The notes below the pieces were generated by a model. The model saw nothing but the letters and a program-made list of their open reading frames with translations. It had not been told where the DNA came from and did not search any database. Shown here one piece after another: positions 37,701-50,500 of a stretch of DNA of 64,000 nt (the stretch's first letter is position 1; every line of letters begins with the position of its first letter). This DNA is from Rachycentron canadum (Eukaryota; Chordata; Actinopteri; Carangiformes; Rachycentridae). Location of the stretch: positions 4,614,214 through 4,678,213 of the forward strand of contig CM076659.1 in assembly GCA_038496675.1 (NCBI GenBank). The letters are read 5' to 3'. The position numbers and the translations under genes are program-made.

Positions 37701-40079
37701 GACTGACATATAATACAACAAAAGTGGAAAGATCTAACGCTGACTGGCAGCAGATTCGTTCATTATCACACAACATTGGTTTCTATCAGCATTTCCTAAC
37801 AATCCCAGGTGTCAGAAAATCAAAACGCAGTTGAGCAGCCATGCAGGGAGGAGAAAATCAAATATGTCACAGTAACAACAAAACACCATATATTGGGCTT
37901 TTGATGACACAATAAACAAGCACACTGAGCAAAACAGTGTTTAGACACTGCAGCAACAGTAAAGAGGATATCATTACAGCACTTCACTCGCTTTATTCCA
38001 CAGTATGGGTCAGAAGAAACAAGCTAACAGAGCTGAATCATTGTGACAGGGTTAATGACTGTTTCTGTCTTCTAAACTCCGGCTGTGGAGCAGCTGGGCC
38101 TCAGGGAACCAGGTGACAGTTTTTTTTTTTTTCTGTCATATCCACCCAGTCACACTCCATTTCTTCACCTCACTTCACCGCCATGATGCCATGACGCTTC
38201 CTCCCCTGACACCGGCACTCAACCGCACCGCCTCAGCTCCTCACCTGCAGGCCTCGCAGGACCTGAGCATGTTTAAATCGAAAAGGTTTGATTATTTACA
38301 CCCTCGACTCTCCGCCGACAGAGACACAATCAAACTTGGGTGAAATGGTGCTCACAGTTTTTTGGTCTGTTTAATCAGAATTGTGTGGCAGATGGGTGGG
38401 GCCTGACACATGGCACGACAATGCTGAAGCTCACAAGAATTGTTGATTCAACTATAATAAAATAATTTAGTCTGCTCCTTTGTGATACACTCATTATCTA
38501 TACTTTATACTGTGTTATTGAACCCTAGTAATTAAAGGGTGAGGCATGTCTTCACAATGTGAAGCACAAAAAAACACAAATTCATGTTGGATTTGATTTT
38601 TTAATGATGTAGTCCGCCTACAAATTCTAAAATTTTCATGTAGTTAAAACATCCAATTTAACTTTTTAATAATTTTAAATATTCAAAAAAAAAAAAAGTT
38701 TTTTAAATGTTTATCCTCTTATTTTTATGATTATTATTGTAATTGTTATTGTAATTATTTAAATATTCTTCTAATCTTTATGAATTTAACGCACAGATGC
38801 AACATATCAGATAATTATTTTTTCAGGATTTATCTGCGGCCATAGTTGTGAAGAATTAAAGATTTTATTTGAATTTGTAAACCACAATAGTTAAAAGATG
38901 CAAATGTCATAGCAGAATTCCTTCATAATTAGTTAATTTTCTATCAGCATTTTTTATTTATTTATTTTTTACATTTCAATGATCTTATTTAAAAATGAAA
39001 TTCTCCAAAGGCAGCCCGATGAAAACTCATTGTGTATGTGATTAAAACATCATGATGCGATTGAGGGTGTGTCCAGGGTTGGGCGTTATTCACGGCCCCT
39101 CGATACACATGTAAGGCTGGACATGATGTTTGGAGAAGAGCGTGTGAGTGGGTTATGGCGTGTGAATCAACTCCATGTGTAACTTTCTGACCACACTTTG
39201 GAAAAGTTGCTGATTTAGTACAAAAGGCCATCTGTGCCATTTTCCCTGACCTTCAGGGGATGTGACTGTGACAGCAAGCAACTCGCTTTCTGTAGGATGG
39301 CTGTTTTTTTATATATATATCCATATGTGTGGCAGTGTTGCTGTGTGTGCGTACATATGTGTGTGTGTGTGTACAAGAAACTAAACACTTTTTGTGAGAC
39401 TCCGACTAGATTAAGGTCTAAATACAATGGCCAATGCAAATAAATTGATTGTATAAAGAAAATTCTGTTGAATTGAGCCCAAACACCCATTACCCACAAG
39501 GTAATGGTCTCGTGCTGCGTCTACATATGGTGATTTACTCCTTTTTTGCCCATGAACACCCAAGCACAGTCCGAAGACCTGGCTGGTCAGTCTGAACAAA
39601 TCCCCCCCCCCCAAAAAAAACAAAACTTGCTGTCACAGATTTATAACCCTCTGACAGGTCTGCTCCCCGGAGGATGACAACAATGTGGCACAACAGGGAT
39701 GAATCATCCCTACTTTTCCTCTGCACCTTTAAATTGATGAAGTGGTGATGAGGGCACTGAGACTGTCCCAGACCTGGAGCTAGAGGGGATCTGATTTCAG
39801 TGAACTGTATTGAATACCTGCTGTTATAGGCATTCAGTTTTTGTTGTTGTCCTGAGCTGCGATCGCCACTGCAGGAGAGGATAAACATGAGACATTAGTA
39901 GGCAGAGTGACTCTTGCAGATGTGACCACATTGCCCCACTTTCTACCACACGGTCCACAGGGCCTGTCCTGCCTGAGGAGCTTCTTTCTCTTCTCTCCTT
40001 CCCCTTTGAGGGTGAGGGCAGTGCCAGCCACCAGTGTGGACTGTCCAGGGGATGGCGGGCAAACTGGTCCCCAGCTGAG

Positions 40080-40100
40080 CTGCTGCTGCTGCTGCTGCTG
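40080..40100. repeat. (CTG)7 trinucleotide run
   Basis: Seven CTG units on the plus strand (CAG on the minus strand) in a locally GC-rich patch at 39950-40210. No coding frame is supported around it. Confidence 0.9.
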
Positions 40101-43100
40101 CAGTGGCTGTCATCACTGCCATGTTGCCCTGGGCACCACAGCAGGACCAAGTTGCTGGTCCCTTGATCACTGTGGTGAAAGCTCATCTGTAACTGTGCTG
40201 GGGCCAAAGAGGCTTCTCATGTTAAACCACTAACATGGATGCAGAGCAGAGACTGGATTTACCTCTTTATACAAACCAGGAGAGAAAAAGAATATTTAAA
40301 CATCTGTGGCCCATACCCTGCATCACTTAGCTTTTTGTAGTGCATTACTTTTAATGGGTGCCTGCAGCACAACTTGTTTAGTAGCAGTAGTTAAAGCATT
40401 GTAATCAGTTATGAAAGCAAAAACATTATGAACATCTGCGCATTATCTGAACAAACTTTCAATTAGGACAAAAACACCTAAATAAACACAAACTGACATC
40501 GCTTAAAAGCATGCACACATTTATGCTTTCATGTGTTTGCCAGAATATTAAGTTTGAACCATGCAGTCTATGGTTTGAACTGGAGACACTGTTTGCTTGC
40601 TAATGTCTTGTAGCTGTGGAGGGTTTTATAATTATTGCTCTGGGTCAGCTCCGGTGTTACTAAAACACTGCTGGAGTTACATAACAGTTCTCAGTTATTC
40701 AGCTGCTGCTTTAACATTTCTGTGCTTTTTGTAACAGGAACAAGGCACTTCATAGTGATTGTGTATTACGTTTTCTGGGTTACAATTCATTTAGATTGTC
40801 TGCCTATTTGTAAAAATTCAATAACCTTTAAAGAACATTCAAGTGCTCAGATAATGTTCAACAACGTATATACAAATGTTCGACAACAGTTATTAGACCA
40901 CTTAAGGCGATGGTGACCAATATCATATTGAAATGTAACAAATACTCTGTAAAAGGAAAATTTACATCTGAAAAATACTGCCACTAAAGGTCCCTTCCTG
41001 TTTTCTTTGCATGTAGAACACACTATTTTAAGAAAGGCACCAAATTCAAAGGGAAACTTTGAATTCTTCAGATGCTCCCTTCCATTTACATTATCTGGTC
41101 AGGGGAAGCTCCACATACGTCTGCATTTTTCCATTTTACCATGAGCATTTGAGATGGAAGAAGCATCTTTATGCACTGGGTTTACCTCGGATGAACTTGG
41201 TGGGAAAAAAAAAAAACAAAAAACACTCTTCGAAAATGTCATCAAGAAGCAAAGCGTTAGTGGATGATTTTTGGAAGTTATTATTTCCTGACTATCTAGA
41301 TGGAGAGGGAAAAACAACTGTTTCCTGTCAACTAGGCAGATGTAACTTGTCTAGGCTCTAGCATATGTTCTGTAGCTACAAAGGGGGACAGTGAAAGATG
41401 TCGTCTGTCACTCTATCTCTGATATTGGTGTGATTAAGCAGCACTTCTTGCTGGTCTGATACAGTTATCAGCAGTAATGCTGACTGAACAGACTCTCCAG
41501 CTCAGCGACGAATGTGCTGGCTGATGGAGAGGCTCAGCTCCCTAGGCAGTTGCCACTCTCTGTGCCAGGGCACCAGAGTGGCAGCGAGGAAAACAACAAG
41601 AGGGCAAAATTAATCGCTTTGGTCAAGTCAAACAGCGTGGAAGGCAAAGTTTGGGAATAAAATGACATTCACGGGGAAAGCATTTACTGTGATGAAGGCG
41701 GGAGGTGATAGTTTAAATCACATTTGTCACTCTTGACATTCAACTCAGTGACTGACTTTTATTTGCTTTCCACTCTGCCCAATTTGCCCATTAAATGACT
41801 TGAAAGTGGAGTGAAAATCAGACTGGGTTTGTGTCAAAGCTGTTGTGTGAAATAACATCATGTCTACAGGCGTGTTCTGCACATATGCAAACAGGAGTGA
41901 CTGGTAAAGCAGGTCACAATCCCACGTACATATGCACAAGACATGCAGTAATGCAGTGTTCTATTATCAGTATTCTAAGCAGGACTTCACACACTCCGTA
42001 CTTGGCAGGGAAACATGACTGCAAAATCCAATTTATCATACAGTTGTTATTTTGTTACATCCATTACAAAAATGATTTATGTTTAAACACTGTTACAATA
42101 CAGTACAGTACAAATATTTCATTTGCAAAAACACATGTCTGTAAAAACTGCAGCAACAAACACTTTTGCTCATGTGTGAATTTTTTTTTTCTGTTTCTCA
42201 TTAACACTTTACCTCACCTTATTCTGTTTTGCACACAAAAGATGTACATGTAGCATGTTAGCTAGGCCACAGTCAATCACAAAGCAGCTGTGAAGTTTGT
42301 TTTGGATGAGGCACACAGGCCAGATGAGGTGAGAGGGATTCACACCGATCACAGTGCAAGAGGCAGGGAAAGTTTTAGCAGGTTTAGAGGGAGATTTGTG
42401 AAGTCAGTGGAGGTCAGCTTGCAGCCCAGGTGTATTCTACACTGTGTAAACTAACAGCACTCAGGTAGCACCTATTCTGTGCTCTGTGCTGGAGACAGTA
42501 CAAGTAACAGTAAACGACAAGACAAGTGCAAGCCTGCAGGTCCTCCTGTCATGATAGCCATCCTCTCTTTATCTCAGTCTCACCTGTGTCCTGGACAGTT
42601 TAATCCACTTGGCTCTTTGTGGCTCTCCACAGTGACATTTGATTAGTAGCCCAATTAAAACACCAGTGCTTTAAGGCCTCTTCTCTCCTTGTGTCAGGGT
42701 GAGAGACCAAGATGTAGACTGAGGAAGTTCAAAGCTGGTGAGCAAGCAATAGGAAACTATGATGCCAATACCAAGCTGAGGCGATAAAGTAACTAGAGTA
42801 TGAGTAAATGCAAACAAACAGACTATACACACAGCAGAATCTCACATGGGAATGATCTTGGTCAACTGCTAATGTTTGTCTACATACATGGGACGTCGTG
42901 GGATGTTTTTCACACTTAGCTCTGGTTCAGAGGAATTTGAGGTAAATGAATCATTAGCAGCTTTGTTAACTCCTCAGAGAATCTATACACATATGCCTCT
43001 GCTAAAACACTTAGAAAAAAAAGCTAACGCCACACTATTGATGAAAGACATGTTAGCCTTAACCTATTTCCTCTGATAGTTGTATAGATTTTCTTCAAAG

Positions 43101-43340
43101 AGGGGTTAATGCTTATGTTGGCTGGATCCGTGCCTTTGAACAATGCAATTAGCGAGGCAAAGGTAGCAAAAAATCACTTTCATTTGCACTAATTGATTTC
43201 TAGTTGTTGTAATTATGACTATCAATTGTGAGTCACATCAAGGAGGCCACTTCGCTCTGGTTCCTGTTTTAATTTAGTCATGCTGAGTGGGTGAGCGTCA
43301 TGGTGGAAAAGGGACCAACCCAAGATCTCTCACACATGTA

Positions 43341-43371
43341 CACACACACACGCGCACACACACACACACAC
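43341..43371. repeat. (CA)n microsatellite
   Basis: A CA tract with a CGCG interruption. Confidence 0.92.
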
Positions 43372-45911
43372 CTCCTGATTGGTTTCGTTTCTCACCAAAT
43401 TTGCAGGGATGTGATTTGGCATATGTTCCTGCTATGGGCAAGGGGTGTGAACAGGTGGAGCAGAAGATGGTGTCAATGGCTAGATACGCAGCAAGGTAGA
43501 GACAGCACCTTCTGTTGCAATCTTGGGACTATCCCAGGTCTGATCAGCCTCAGGGCCACCGCTGACATCTGGGTCATGTTGTTGAGAAGCTGGGATTGGT
43601 TAATCGCACAATTTTCACCGACAGCTTGAGCTCCACCAGCTCCTTCTTCTGTCACTGCTTCGTCTTTGAGGTGAAAAAAAGCCGGGTGCTAATGTCCTGC
43701 TAATTCAGTGATTAAATTAGACAAGACAGATGGGGTGAAGCCAACACAATGCCTTTCCCGTGACTTTTTTCTTTTGGAACAAAAGTTTAATTTTGAAGTG
43801 ATGAAACATGCCCTTTGCAGCTTCATTTCTAATTTTCGATAGGCCCAAATGAACAGGTGGAAATCTCAATGATGAGATTCACACATGGCTGAATTCTCCT
43901 CCATCCAACCTTTCACTGACGGAGAGAAGGACCTGTACGGAGCAGGGGAATTGATCTTTACCATCTGATCTACCATGGGCAACAGTAGCCATCTCTAATT
44001 GTCTATTGGAGCAGAGTAGGCCTTGGTGGAGGCTCTTCACGGGGAACCCCCTGTGCACTGTGGGAGAGCACCTTGGGCCGTCATGGAGTGACAGGAGCTA
44101 ACACACACTTATGCAGCATGCTCTGAATAATGCAAATCATGTCAGCGCTCACACAACGCTACTTAACAAGGCTCTGGTGGTTTCACACAGCATCATCTGT
44201 AACAGTGACAAATCCCAGCGTGATGCAAATTAAAACAGTGTATGAGATTATTTTCACTATAGTGTAAAACCTCCACTGAATTATGAACCAATAAATTTAG
44301 CTGAACAGAAATGGCTCAGAGCTACAGTACTGATAGATGGTTAGTGAGGTGTCTGTTAATAGGACTGTTTTCTAATAGCAAACACATCTTCTGACACTCC
44401 GTCACATATAGGTGAAATCCTGATTGGAATTTACAAACACTCACACACACATGCATTTCATACATTTTTAGGATGTTCCCAGCAGCAGGTCCAGAGCAAC
44501 GGTGTGGACTTGGTGACTACTGAGGTCTGGGCCCCCAGGCCTCATTCATCACAGCTGCTTCTGTCTGGAGCTCTGGATCAGAGCAGGACTTTATTTTCTG
44601 CAGAGTCTGCATTTTAAATTGCCTATGGGGAAGGGAAGCGATGATGGACGCACCAGTCAGGGCATCTGGTGCAGACGCACTATGAGCAAAGCAGTCAGGG
44701 TTCATCTCCCTGATAGAAACACTCTTGACGAACACACACTGCCCATTTGGCTGTAGTCAGTGCCAGAGGGGCCAGTCACACTACCATCCTGAGTCTGATA
44801 TATAAATATATATGTATGTGCCTCTGGTATTGTTCTTGCTTAAGAACAAGACTGGCTTACCGAAGTGTAATTCCATCTCGTACAGTTACCTTTAAAAGAA
44901 CTCCTTGCCACGGATACTTTACAGTGACAGAGATGTCCAAGAATACCCCATTATACTCCTGAATGTGATTCTCATTTGCCCTAAACCAAACTCACTGGTT
45001 GTAGTTGATAGGTAAACACGACAAGATGATGTATTATGTTTGACAGGAATTCTAGTTCCTTTCCATCTCCCCTTGGGCAATTGGGAAAACTCAGCCTCAC
45101 TGCATTGTCTCACCCATGGCCATTTTTACACTTCGACACCTTGGCCTGATGAGACAAACCATGCATGATAATTATGTGTGACTCAACAAGCTGCAGGGAC
45201 ACTGTGAAGTAAGCACAGCGGTTCTGCATGCACGTTGATGTATCTGTGTTGATGTGTCTGTCATTACTCAATTCCCATTTACGGCTGATTCCATCTTTGA
45301 CCCCTGAAATAGGCATAGCAATGACAAACTGGGTGGCAACGGTATTAATAAAGTATGAAAAAGGCAGCGTTTGAATCTAATTATTAGTCTAATGCATTGG
45401 ATGTGATCACACATGCTCTCCAGTGATGAGGAAATCATCTCCCGTAAGACCCCACACTGAAAATTACAATAACATTAACCTTTGCCTTTTTAATCCAGCA
45501 CCTCATAGCTATTCATCTCAGGTCAGAGGCCTTTCAGAGCATTTCTCCACAGTAGTTTTGCAGTTGGTGAAAACACGGATGTGGTGCGGACAGAAATCCA
45601 GCAGTAGCAAACACACGCTTTCTTTAAAACGAGTGAATTAAGAGCACTGTATTTGCTGCCTGGTGGAGCATAGTTCCTCATTACCCTACCAACTGTGTGC
45701 ACATATGTGTGCATGTGAAAAGAGTTTTGAGTGAGGACAGGTTTCAAATCGACACAATAATTAGAATACCTTAATGGTTGGGGAAAATGACTGATTAATC
45801 CATTCATGTCTCTTAATGATAGTCTTTTCTGCACTCGTGTTGTGCTATTTGGATGCTTCTAATGATGTCTGTGCTGTGAGCAGGCAAAACTTGATATGAG
45901 AGCTACACACA

Positions 45912-45930
45912 GCACACACACACACACACA
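45912..45930. repeat. short (CA)n
   Basis: A CA tract of about 19 bases. Confidence 0.85.
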
Positions 45931-46983
45931 TAACTGCCTCCTGCACCGTCCCTACCGCCACACACTCAATCTCAAATGAGCTGCAATAACAGCCACCAAA
46001 AATTAATATGGATAGAGCAGACAGTAAACACTTGATAAGGCAGACAAACAAATAAAAATATAAAAGACGCCCACACATACACACACACCCTGGAAGATAG
46101 AGATCACAATGAACTATTCAGGTAACACAGTGGGCATATTGGACTGGGAACAATGGAGAACTTTCAAAGGTTTCAGGTATCTATTTCCTTGACTCCATTA
46201 TTAGATCACAAGCAGGAAAACCAATTTCTTCTCTTTTCATTTACAAGATGAATTTTTACATCAAAGTATCAAATTAAAGTTTTAAATATTGTAAGTACGC
46301 CTCCAAACATGTCCAAGATGTGGGCAGCATAGCTCTGCATTGTTCAGTACTGCAGTAAACACACTCCCATCTTGGTCAGCATTTTTCACAGGCGTGGAAG
46401 CTAAAAACACAGCTGTCGCTTCGCAAGTTGCATCGCACAGTAACTGAACATATGTTTCAAGTGAGAAAAAAAGCATTGAAATGGAGCTGCTGTTTGAAAG
46501 CCTATAGCTACGTATAGCATGGTAAGTGTCTTATTATCCATTAGGCGGGTAGAATATTGTCTGTGTGAAACATAATAACTATATGTATTTATACAAAATC
46601 AATCAATCAATCTTGTTCGGGGTTGGCACAACTACAGAGACTTGGCACGTGCAGTTATTACTTGCCAGTCACACGTGGTTGGCTCTGTAGTACACGACAT
46701 CTTGTCTTGACATCAGTTATGCAAGATCTATTGGCTTAAAAAATCAGTTTGTGTCTTATGAAAAAACATCCTCATTCCATCATGTTTACGTTACCCATGT
46801 TCATACATGCACGGTTTGTCTTTGAGCCCGTAGATACTGTATGAGTATTCAAAAGATGATGAAAGCTGATATTGCGAGTTTGTGAGTGCACAGAAAATAT
46901 CTCAATAACAAATAAAAACAGGATCTGCTAGATTTTGGATTACCTTCTCTTGAGCTTTCGTTTGCCATAGATAAACACTCTAT

Positions 46984-47565
46984 AGGCAGTTTATTAGGTA
47001 CACCTGACTAAAACGAATGCAGTCTAGTACAACAGCACTGCAATAAATCCTTTCATGACAGTTATAATGTTCAGTTCTTGTTGAAGCCCGTTCCGAGAGA
47101 TGATCATTCAACATCAAAGGCATGTTTGGAGACGCAGTTTGTTATGGAGGGCGAAATAACAGAAACATCTCTCTGTATAATGGATCACAGTTAACAAACA
47201 GTATGTCAAACTAGAGCCTGCAAAAGGATCAGTTGAATCAACAGCTCTCTAAAACTGTTTGAACAAAAACTGATACTGATAACCTTCACGAGGGAAGGTT
47301 TGTTGCAGGACGGTTTGTCTGTGTTCCTGCACATGGGTGTATTCTGGAAGTGACTAATCCAACTTTCTCCCATTGGCCAGCAGGTGTGAACTTTGCTTGA
47401 TGAGTTCAAGTCACTGTCATTTCCTGACACAGTAGTGACAAAAGCATAGTTAGGGCTGATCATTTTTACCATAATGGAGCTGTCTGTTGATAAACATGGA
47501 AGTCCCTGGAAACACCTAGGAAATTACTGACAGGATGTTTAATTGAACACCTAATGTGGAAATGG
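46984..47565. mobile_element. MITE with Tc1-like ends (TTATTAGGTACACCT)
   Basis: The left end carries GCAGTTTATTAGGTACACCT, close to the terminal inverted repeat of a widespread fish Tc1-type transposon. It is followed by the AATGCAGTCTAGTACAACAG and CTGCAATAAATCC blocks seen in many fish repeats. The right end (ACACCTAATGTGG near 47547-47559) is a decayed counterpart of the inverted repeat. No transposase frame lies between, so this is a non-autonomous element. The right boundary is approximate. Confidence 0.65.
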
Positions 47566-50500
47566 GAAAGAAAAATAGAACATTAACATAAAAAAAGTAA
47601 AAACATTAACATTTTCAATTTACATTAAGTCTTAATCAGTGCTATGAATGTTTGATCTCTTGACAATATGGTAAATGGGCTTGGAGTGCATATGTGTGTA
47701 TGAAGGCATGAGCATGTTTTATGAGTATGCATTTGCAACAAAAATTAAAAAATGATGCACCCTTGGATAGTAAGACTTGATATGCATGTAGCACAATATG
47801 CCCTCTGACTTTCCCTGATTTGCATCTAGATAGCTTTAATTATGAATAAAAGTCAAGTCACCCGATTGGATGGGATAGTGGAGAATCGATTGGGAAGCGT
47901 GAATAATGACAAAAGGCGCAGCACCACTTCTTATCACAGCTCGAAAACCATATCAATCTCAATATGTGGCACAGCAAATAACCACTCTGGTGCACCACAT
48001 GCTGGAACACTGTACATGCAATTATTTTTTAACATTTGTAGCAACTTAATGGCCTTGTCGAATGCCGATGATCAAAGATCACTTTTGAATATACAAATAA
48101 ATTCTCCCATGTAATGTGGTCTCAAGTCATTTAACTCACGAGGAAGAGAGGAGTTAATGTGGAACAGTAGCTGTGAGCGAGTAAAATATGTGTAACTCGA
48201 GGACCTGTGTCCAGTCAACACAGAAATGCTTTTGTCGCTTTTATTTGCATCTGAAGACTCTTGGCAGGGAGACGAGAAGTTTTTGAACAAAATTACTGTT
48301 GTCCAAGTTTGTCTGTCTTAATAAAGAACAGACAGGCTGCCTTTGGGTTAGCTTCTACAATATTGTGCACACATGCATATATACACTAAAAGTTACAGTT
48401 ACTAAAACAGCAGTTCATGAGGTTGGAAAACTTGCACTGGGTGATCATATGGACAGCTTGATCTTTTCCTGTATGATACATCCCCTTCATTAGTGAGCTG
48501 ATGCGTGTCTATACAAGAGCGTATCAGCTTGGTTATGAACATCCAAGGTAAAACAGCGTCAATACATGGATTGGGCAGCCTTTCACAAATAGAGCATGGA
48601 GAAATTAGCTGAAAGTGAACGTGGAGACTGGATTCTCTCTGGAGCTGCTGTTGGACGTGAGATGGGTTGTGTCGTTCAGTTGACTTTAAAGGGAGCTGTG
48701 GTATCGATGGCTGATGCTCGATGTCAGTGCTGAATGCTTATGATGATGACGACAAGGAGGCTGAGCTATTGCTAAATCAAGCTGCAAAGTAAAATTTGAT
48801 TTTATGCCTCCACTGCAGGAATATCCCCCCCCCCCCCATATGTGTGATTTCAATCTCAGAGAATCTTTTTTTTTTTTTTAATCTTACAATTTTATGACTT
48901 TATAATCACAGTTAATGTTTTTTCTTGGAAATTTACAAGTTTTATGTCTATATATCAGAGGTGATATATTTAATAATACAATTTATTTCTTAAATGCAGT
49001 AAATTAACTATCACCACTAAACACAAATCTGATAGTCATCACGTTTTTCCATGAACTAGGTGCTTGAAATATCTACATTTACAGAAATGTAAATTCTGCT
49101 CAAGTAGAAATGATAAAATACAATCTCTCCTGACTAGGAACCACTAACAGCTGCCAATCCCTTCTCTCTGTGTCCTTTAGCAGTGTTACCGTTATCTCCG
49201 TTCTGTTTATATCTACACTAAACTATTTTTATACAGTTAGGGGCAGTATTGCACTGAAGGCTACATTTAGTCAAAGGAGTTTCTCTTTGTGCTTCTCAGC
49301 TACTGTCTTGCAGTCATGTCTTTTTCACTCACAGAAATGATTCACCACAGCCTCTCTAGCACAGACAAACTTCCAGTAACAATGTTGTAATGATGCAAAC
49401 AGCTTGACATAGACGACTCTGAGGCCACGGCTCCTCTCACAGCCAGAGGAGCTCTACAGAGTTTTCTCAGCAGAGTATTTATTTTTCTTGTCCTGGCTGC
49501 AGGCTTTTTGACCTCCCAAGAGCCACACTGGGCATTTCTTGTGTAATTTTTCTCCATCTCTTACTGGGCCATAGCATCATTGCAATAGTCAGATTGTACT
49601 TTGATTGTTTCCAGCCCATTTCATGAGTGTATGGTGTGCCTGCCAGTCCTGGTGGACTGAATCAGGACATAATGGGTTCATTAAAAATCAAGACTGCTGG
49701 CATTGGGAGGAATGATTAGTGAGATAAGCAGGGGATATGAGCTTAATGGAACAAGAGGTGGCTCACCAAGATTAAAAGCCTTTTCCACATCACTGCCATT
49801 TTCCCTCCAATTCAGCAAATCACTTAATTGAAATTCTTTCAATTTTCTTTTTAATTTTCTCCTCAAAAAAACCCTGCTGGAATTGCAACCCAAAGATGAA
49901 TAGTGGACTGAGGTGTGACTGAGAGACGAATGTTATTATTCTTAAGTCATTCACTGTGTCATCTTGGAGCCTTTTTAATGACACAATCATTAGTAGAGTA
50001 TCCAACAATTCAACAAATCCAGTGTTTTGTCTGAAATATCAAACTCTGACCATAGACTTTGACCGTGAAGTCATACTCTGATGCAGCAAAAGCTCTTAGT
50101 GTTGCTGCTACAGTTTTTCTCCTTGCTGTAAAGTCAACATTTGAAGAAAATTGAAATTAAAAAGCACATTTGCAGAGTTAAATTAGAAAGAAACATCCCC
50201 TGCTGATCCATAGAACCACTGCTAAATTCAAGGGCACAGACTGGAACATTAGTCCCCACTAGTTGCAGACTCATAATGCAACCATAAAATCCCCACATCA
50301 AACATGTCAAGAACCTGCTAAGAGGGAGATTTCATGGCGGCAGAAACACGGAAATCGGAGGTTGGCTGCTGCCAGTCAAAAATGTACGTGAGTGCTTTGT
50401 AGTGTGATACCCTGTCAAAAGCTGTGCAGTCTCTGTGGTTTGTTGCATGGGCCTTCAGAGAGGCTGCGCCGAGGATGAGAGACATAAATAAATCTTCTCA

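Larger units (their letters stand above)
30560..46982 (-). other. macrod2: macrod2 large intron, middle part
   Basis: No exon recognised. Contents include a very G-rich block at 31760-31791, a CTG trinucleotide run at about 40080-40100, a (CA)n at 43341-43371, an AT-rich stretch at 38590-38980 and a possibly constrained unique block at 43120-43260. Short open frames here have no splice or family support. Confidence 0.5.

Noticed and set aside
39824..40233. Overlapping frames on both strands with poly-Ser, poly-Ala or poly-Cys
   Set aside because: These are translations of the CTG run in a GC-rich patch; open frames on both strands point to composition rather than coding.
46820..46850. Minus-strand SIYGL-like translation near CCCGTAGATACTG, resembling the macrodomain STGIYGFP loop
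   Set aside because: Flanking residues do not match the macrodomain and there are no splice sites around it.
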